This document shows, piece by piece, positions 60,901-64,000 of a stretch of 64,000 nucleotides of DNA. The translations under genes and the position numbers were made by a program. Within the stretch, counting starts at the first letter, position 1. Each line of letters begins with the position of its first letter. The stretch lies in the NCBI GenBank assembly GCA_020636025.1, contig JACJYQ010000008.1, positions 124,001-188,000 of the forward strand. The letters run 5' to 3'. The DNA is from Lewinellaceae bacterium. Its GTDB lineage: Bacteria; Bacteroidota; Bacteroidia; Chitinophagales; Saprospiraceae. The notes under the pieces are model-generated. The model was not told the DNA's origin and did no database searches. It saw nothing but the letters and a program-made list of their open reading frames with translations.

Positions 60901-62285
60901 TAATTCTTTTTACCGGTTAACGCATCAATGATCTCTTCCCGAATATTACCCTCTTCTACCTGTGTTTCAAGGTATAGCCCGCCCTTGATTTTTTTGTTTA
61001 GCAAATAAATAAAAAGAACGAACAAGAGGGCATACAACACAAAAAACATGATCAGGGAAAACAAGACCTGATTCGCAGTAACGGCCTGTGAAAAAGCATC
61101 TGAAGTGCGCAATAAGCCGTACACCACCCAGGGTTGTCTGCCCATTTCGGCCGTAAACCATCCCACCTGATTGGCGATCTGAGGCAAAAACACAGCCCAT
61201 ACAAATAGCCACAACAACCATCGCGATGTAAAAAGTCTGCCTTTCCACCACATAAAACAGCCCAGCAGGGTGAGACCTATCAAGGCTATTCCGATGGAGA
61301 TCATCAGGTGGTAAAATTGGAAAACGGCATTGATTTGTGAAGGCCGGTCCTCCGGCTTAATGGCTTTTAAACCCGTAACCGGAGCATTAACATCCTGATG
61401 CATCAGGAAGGATAATCCACCGGGTATCGCTAGCCCGCGTGTCGTTTCATTTTCCTTGTTAACCCAGCCAAACAAATACATTTCCGCGGGAGCGCTTTCT
61501 TCCCATACGCCTTCCATGGCCGCAAGCTTGGCCGGTTGATTTTCCCCTACGCCTTCCGCAGATTTGCTGCCGCTGACCAACTGACCGAGTGAAACCACTG
61601 TACCCGCCAGCAACGCGATTTTAAAGGCTTTTTTTGATATCTCCACATACCTGCCTTTCAGCATGTAAAAGGCATGAACGCTCAGCACCAAAAATATACC
61701 GGCTAGAAAAGCGCCTAGCCACACATGCGAAATTCTGTCAATCGAAGAGGGGTTGAAGATCATGGCCCAGAAATCAGTGATCTCGGCGCGGGCATTCAAG
61801 CCCTCTCCTACAATGTGATATCCCGCAGGCGTTTGCTGCCAGCTGTTGGCCACCACAATCCATATCGCAGAAAACATGGATCCCAGAAATACACCAATGG
61901 TAGACACCAGATGCACCCATGGCTGAACCCTGTTCCAGCCAAATAAAAGCACCCCCAGAAATCCGCTTTCCAGGGCAAAGGCAAAAATGCCTTCAGCCGC
62001 CAAAGCGCTGCCGAAAATATCGCCCACATATTTTGAATAGACTGCCCAGTTGGTTCCAAACTCGAACTCCATCACAATTCCAGTGGCTACTCCGATACCA
62101 AAAGTGAGGGCAAATATCTTGGTCCAGAATTTCGCCAGCTTGTGGTAGTCTTCGTTTTTTGTGCGTATGTAAGCGCTTTCAAAAATTACCATAAGCAGGC
62201 CAAGACCGATACTCAGGGGCGGATAGATATAATGGAAAGCTACGGTAAAGGCGAATTGTATGCGGGCAAGTATTTCTACATCCAT
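60900..62285 (-). CDS. cydA: Cytochrome bd ubiquinol oxidase subunit I
   Basis: 461 residues. ILARIQFAFTVAFHYIYPPLSIGLG (haem b595 His), EFEFGTNWAVYSKYVGDIFGSALAAEGIFAFALESGFLG, ANSWQQTPAGY and GRQPWVVYGLLRTSDA are CydA landmarks. The Q-loop is of the short type. Binds haems b558, b595, d and oxidises quinol. Operon with cydB. Confidence 0.97.
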   Translation of the reverse strand: MDVEILARIQFAFTVAFHYIYPPLSIGLGLLMVIFESAYIRTKNEDYHKLAKFWTKIFALTFGIGVATGIVMEFEFGTNWAVYSKYVGDIFGSALAAEGIFAFALESGFLGVLLFGWNRVQPWVHLVSTIGVFLGSMFSAIWIVVANSWQQTPAGYHIVGEGLNARAEITDFWAMIFNPSSIDRISHVWLGAFLAGIFLVLSVHAFYMLKGRYVEISKKAFKIALLAGTVVSLGQLVSGSKSAEGVGENQPAKLAAMEGVWEESAPAEMYLFGWVNKENETTRGLAIPGGLSFLMHQDVNAPVTGLKAIKPEDRPSQINAVFQFYHLMISIGIALIGLTLLGCFMWWKGRLFTSRWLLWLFVWAVFLPQIANQVGWFTAEMGRQPWVVYGLLRTSDAFSQAVTANQVLFSLIMFFVLYALLFVLFIYLLNKKIKGGLYLETQVEEGNIREEIIDALTGKKN

Positions 62286-62352
62286 TGTTTAGGCAGGCTT
62301 TTGAAACTACCGAATTGTTATATCAGAACGCTTTTTTACAAACCAAAGACTG

Positions 62353-62381
62353 CAAAAATAAAAGTCGCAACCTCTTGCAAA
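62353..62381 (-). promoter_or_regulatory. Possible cydAB promoter
   Basis: Minus strand: TTTG at 62381-62378, 17-base spacer, TATTTTTG at 62360-62353 (TAnnTTTG). Spacer is shorter than the usual 19-20, so tentative. The leader would be about 60 bases. Confidence 0.4.
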
Positions 62382-62442
62382 GTGCAGCAAGAAGCTTGGC
62401 TGTATAAACGTAATTTTCATGGGAACGACCGTTATTTATTTA

Positions 62443-62475
62443 GCCGGGTCAGACTTCCTTGCGAGTGACCCCGGC
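62443..62475. repeat. GC-rich REP-like hairpin upstream of cydA
   Basis: GCCGGGTCA (62443-62451) pairs with TGACCCCGGC (62466-62475), with a bulge and a 14-base loop. A stand-alone hairpin between two minus-strand genes, possibly the terminator of the 62570 gene. Confidence 0.55.
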
Positions 62476-62569
62476 ACTATTGAAATAACAGCAAAACCGT
62501 GTACTTGGTTTTTCAACTTGAGGCACAATCAAACTGTATTGACCATTAGGCCTTAACGATAGGATGTTT

Positions 62570-63064
62570 TTATATGACTCCAGACTCTTTTACCCGTCCC
62601 AGCAACCAAAGCACCAGTACAAATAAGCCTGCCATCCCCAGGAACCATCCTGCGATCATAACTTCAGATGCACCTTCTATTGACATGAGTTTTAAAGCAA
62701 TGCCAAGCGGTACTAACAAAAAGCTACCGCATATAACCATCAACCCGACCCTTAATAATAATCGATTTCTCTGTCCTGATACAATAACCGCGCTACCTGG
62801 CAACAGCTTTCCTTCCCCGTCAAAAAAATTCAGGGCCATCAGGATTTTATCATGGATACTATTAAGCTTTTGATTTGCTTCTGTTTCGGCTATATAGCCA
62901 CTTACTTTTTGCGATGTAAGCTCATTGAATTCACCGAGTACTGCTTGAATGGCCCCTTGCAATTGTTTGTTAGACTGGCTTGCGTTGAGAAGCAGGCTGA
63001 GCGCGTCGCTAGTGCGGTGCAGGTTTAACAGGTTTTTGACTTGGGTTGGAATTGGAGTGGTCAT
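62570..63064 (-). CDS. Two-TM protein with effector-associated-domain-like N-terminus
   Basis: 164 residues. Residues 1-80 (VKNLLNLHRTSDALSLLLNA, GAIQAVLGEFNELTSQKVSG, ETEANQKLNSIHDKILMALN) resemble the short helical effector-associated domains that link conflict-system parts; the fit is by pattern only. Two TM helices follow at about 103-125 and 134-155, with a short basic end. 284 bases upstream of cydA, not linked to it. No partner with a matching domain is visible within the window. Confidence 0.55.
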   Translation of the reverse strand: MTTPIPTQVKNLLNLHRTSDALSLLLNASQSNKQLQGAIQAVLGEFNELTSQKVSGYIAETEANQKLNSIHDKILMALNFFDGEGKLLPGSAVIVSGQRNRLLLRVGLMVICGSFLLVPLGIALKLMSIEGASEVMIAGWFLGMAGLFVLVLWLLGRVKESGVI

Positions 63065-63335
63065 GGTTTGAAGAGTTTAATTTGAGATTTATTGCGGCTA
63101 CCGTTTCTATTGAGAACCTTAGCCCTTATTATTTCCAAAAGTTGTGGAAGGCTTTATTTTCTATTCTATTATTTCTACGAAGCTTGTTTTTAAATCGTCA
63201 GATTTATCAACCTGGGTTCCAGGCTAACGATTGATTACATATTGAAAAGTTCATGTTAGCGCCACTATGGTAGATCTGAAGAAATGTCGAAGCACGGGTT
63301 CCAAAATAGGCGTTTATAATCCATCCGCGCTCTTA

Positions 63336-63998
63336 TCACTTCTTCAGTTCCTTCATTGCTTCGAATACTAACTTAGCCACTGCTTTTGCCCCATCAGGCT
63401 GAAAATGGGTGTTATCAGAACTGCCCTCAGGATAAGCCTCATACTTGTTAGGAGGTAGGTTCATGAAATAATGATTGCTTACGTAATCGCGCCCCTTTCT
63501 GCTAAATTCATCCATGGACAATCTGTTTAAGTCAATGAAATATGCTCCTGACTCATTTGCTACTTCCTTGGCAGCGTCTGGATATTGGCCGTGAATATTC
63601 TCCAATTGGCCATCCTTCTATGGATAGTTTCTTGCAACAGGGCTTAATATTATTGGCTTTGCCTTTTTCTCAATGGCTTGTGCCGTAAATAATCTCAAAA
63701 ACTCTTTATACCCGGCAACATCGACATAACGCTCTGGTTTGTTCTCCGCTCCGTCATTATGACCAAATTGCATAATGACGATATCGCCTTTGTGGAGGTT
63801 CTCATAAACTGATCGCCAGCGTCCCTCCTGGAAAAAAGTTCTAGTACTCCGGCCTCCCCGCGCCCGATCATCTACAACTACTTTTTTAGTTTTAATAAGT
63901 GGTTTAAAATCGCTCATCTCGGATGCCGTAAAGTACTCTTGAAAAACCTGTCCCCATCCGGTTACCGGGTATCTGGTTTTGAAATAATCCTTTCCCGA
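63336..63998 (-). pseudogene. SGNH-type esterase (rhamnogalacturonan acetylesterase-like) with in-frame amber codon
   Basis: Open at the right edge, so the 5' part (with the GDS Ser) is outside. Visible: GWGQVFQEYF, DDRARGGRSTRTFFQEGRW (family block), VIMQFGHNDGAENKP (Asn block), VARNYP, a TAG at 63618-63620, then KDGQLENIHGQYPDAAKE in the same frame, and the catalytic Asp/His block SSDNTHFQPDGA. Only the TAG breaks it, so either a recent nonsense mutation, a sequence error or read-through. Bases 63065-63335 hold no gene. Confidence 0.8.
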
Positions 63999-64000
63999 AT

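Overview
The window looks like a chromosomal segment of a Bacteroidota bacterium, probably Saprospiria-like. The evidence is a type-B T9SS sorting domain (15751-17574), a BlaR1/TonB-C sensor pair, long NusB and PCMT variants, lipoprotein signals ending in a late Cys, a TAnnTTTG-type promoter and a general lack of Shine-Dalgarno sequences. The taxonomic call is an inference; no rRNA or tRNA gene was seen.

Layout. 1-8.7 kb: the end of a Rieske protein, a TMEM175 channel, a SnoaL-like protein, a frameshifted outer-membrane protein, secreted proteins and a BlaI/BlaR1-type regulator pair. 8.9-17.6 kb: a family-5 solute-binding lipoprotein and a T9SS cargo protein. They are separated by an AT-rich accessory block that lies between two ~209-bp direct repeats and has been hit by three insertion sequences: two IS4-type copies (one splitting a lipoprotein gene) and one IS3. 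17.7-31.9 kb: mostly housekeeping (AAA ATPase, M48 and M28 peptidases, rpiB, phosphohexomutase, pcm, rlmB, an RlmK-like methyltransferase, nusB, an MFS sugar transporter).

31.9-57 kb is the most interesting part. It holds a TIR-like/TPR/short-chain-dehydrogenase fusion and two separate modules, each made of an ECF-like sigma factor, a single-pass anti-sigma-like protein with TPRs, and a TPR-CHAT (caspase-like) protein. Module 1 (36.1-48.0 kb) continues into a DUF11-like surface protein, a Cys-rich protein, a pair of paralogous unknown proteins with a coupled 39-residue ORF, and an animal-type haem peroxidase. Module 2 (50.4-56.6 kb, all minus strand, closed by a 17-bp-stem terminator) continues into three tandem paralogs, two of which end in a basic cluster followed by a cationic amphipathic tail. 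I suggest a membrane-spanning sigma/anti-sigma circuit controlling a protease and its possible substrates. This is a hypothesis from gene order and sequence motifs. A small two-TM protein whose N-terminus resembles effector-associated adaptor domains lies at 62.6-63.1 kb.

57-64 kb: an SRPBCC protein, a possible primase-like protein, a lipoprotein, a YjdI ferredoxin, a peptidase pseudogene with its core deleted, cydAB, and an SGNH esterase with an in-frame amber codon at the right edge. Many intergenic gaps contain long palindromes built from short repeated words; different gaps use different words. A 164-bp MITE flanked by TA and several strong terminators are also visible.
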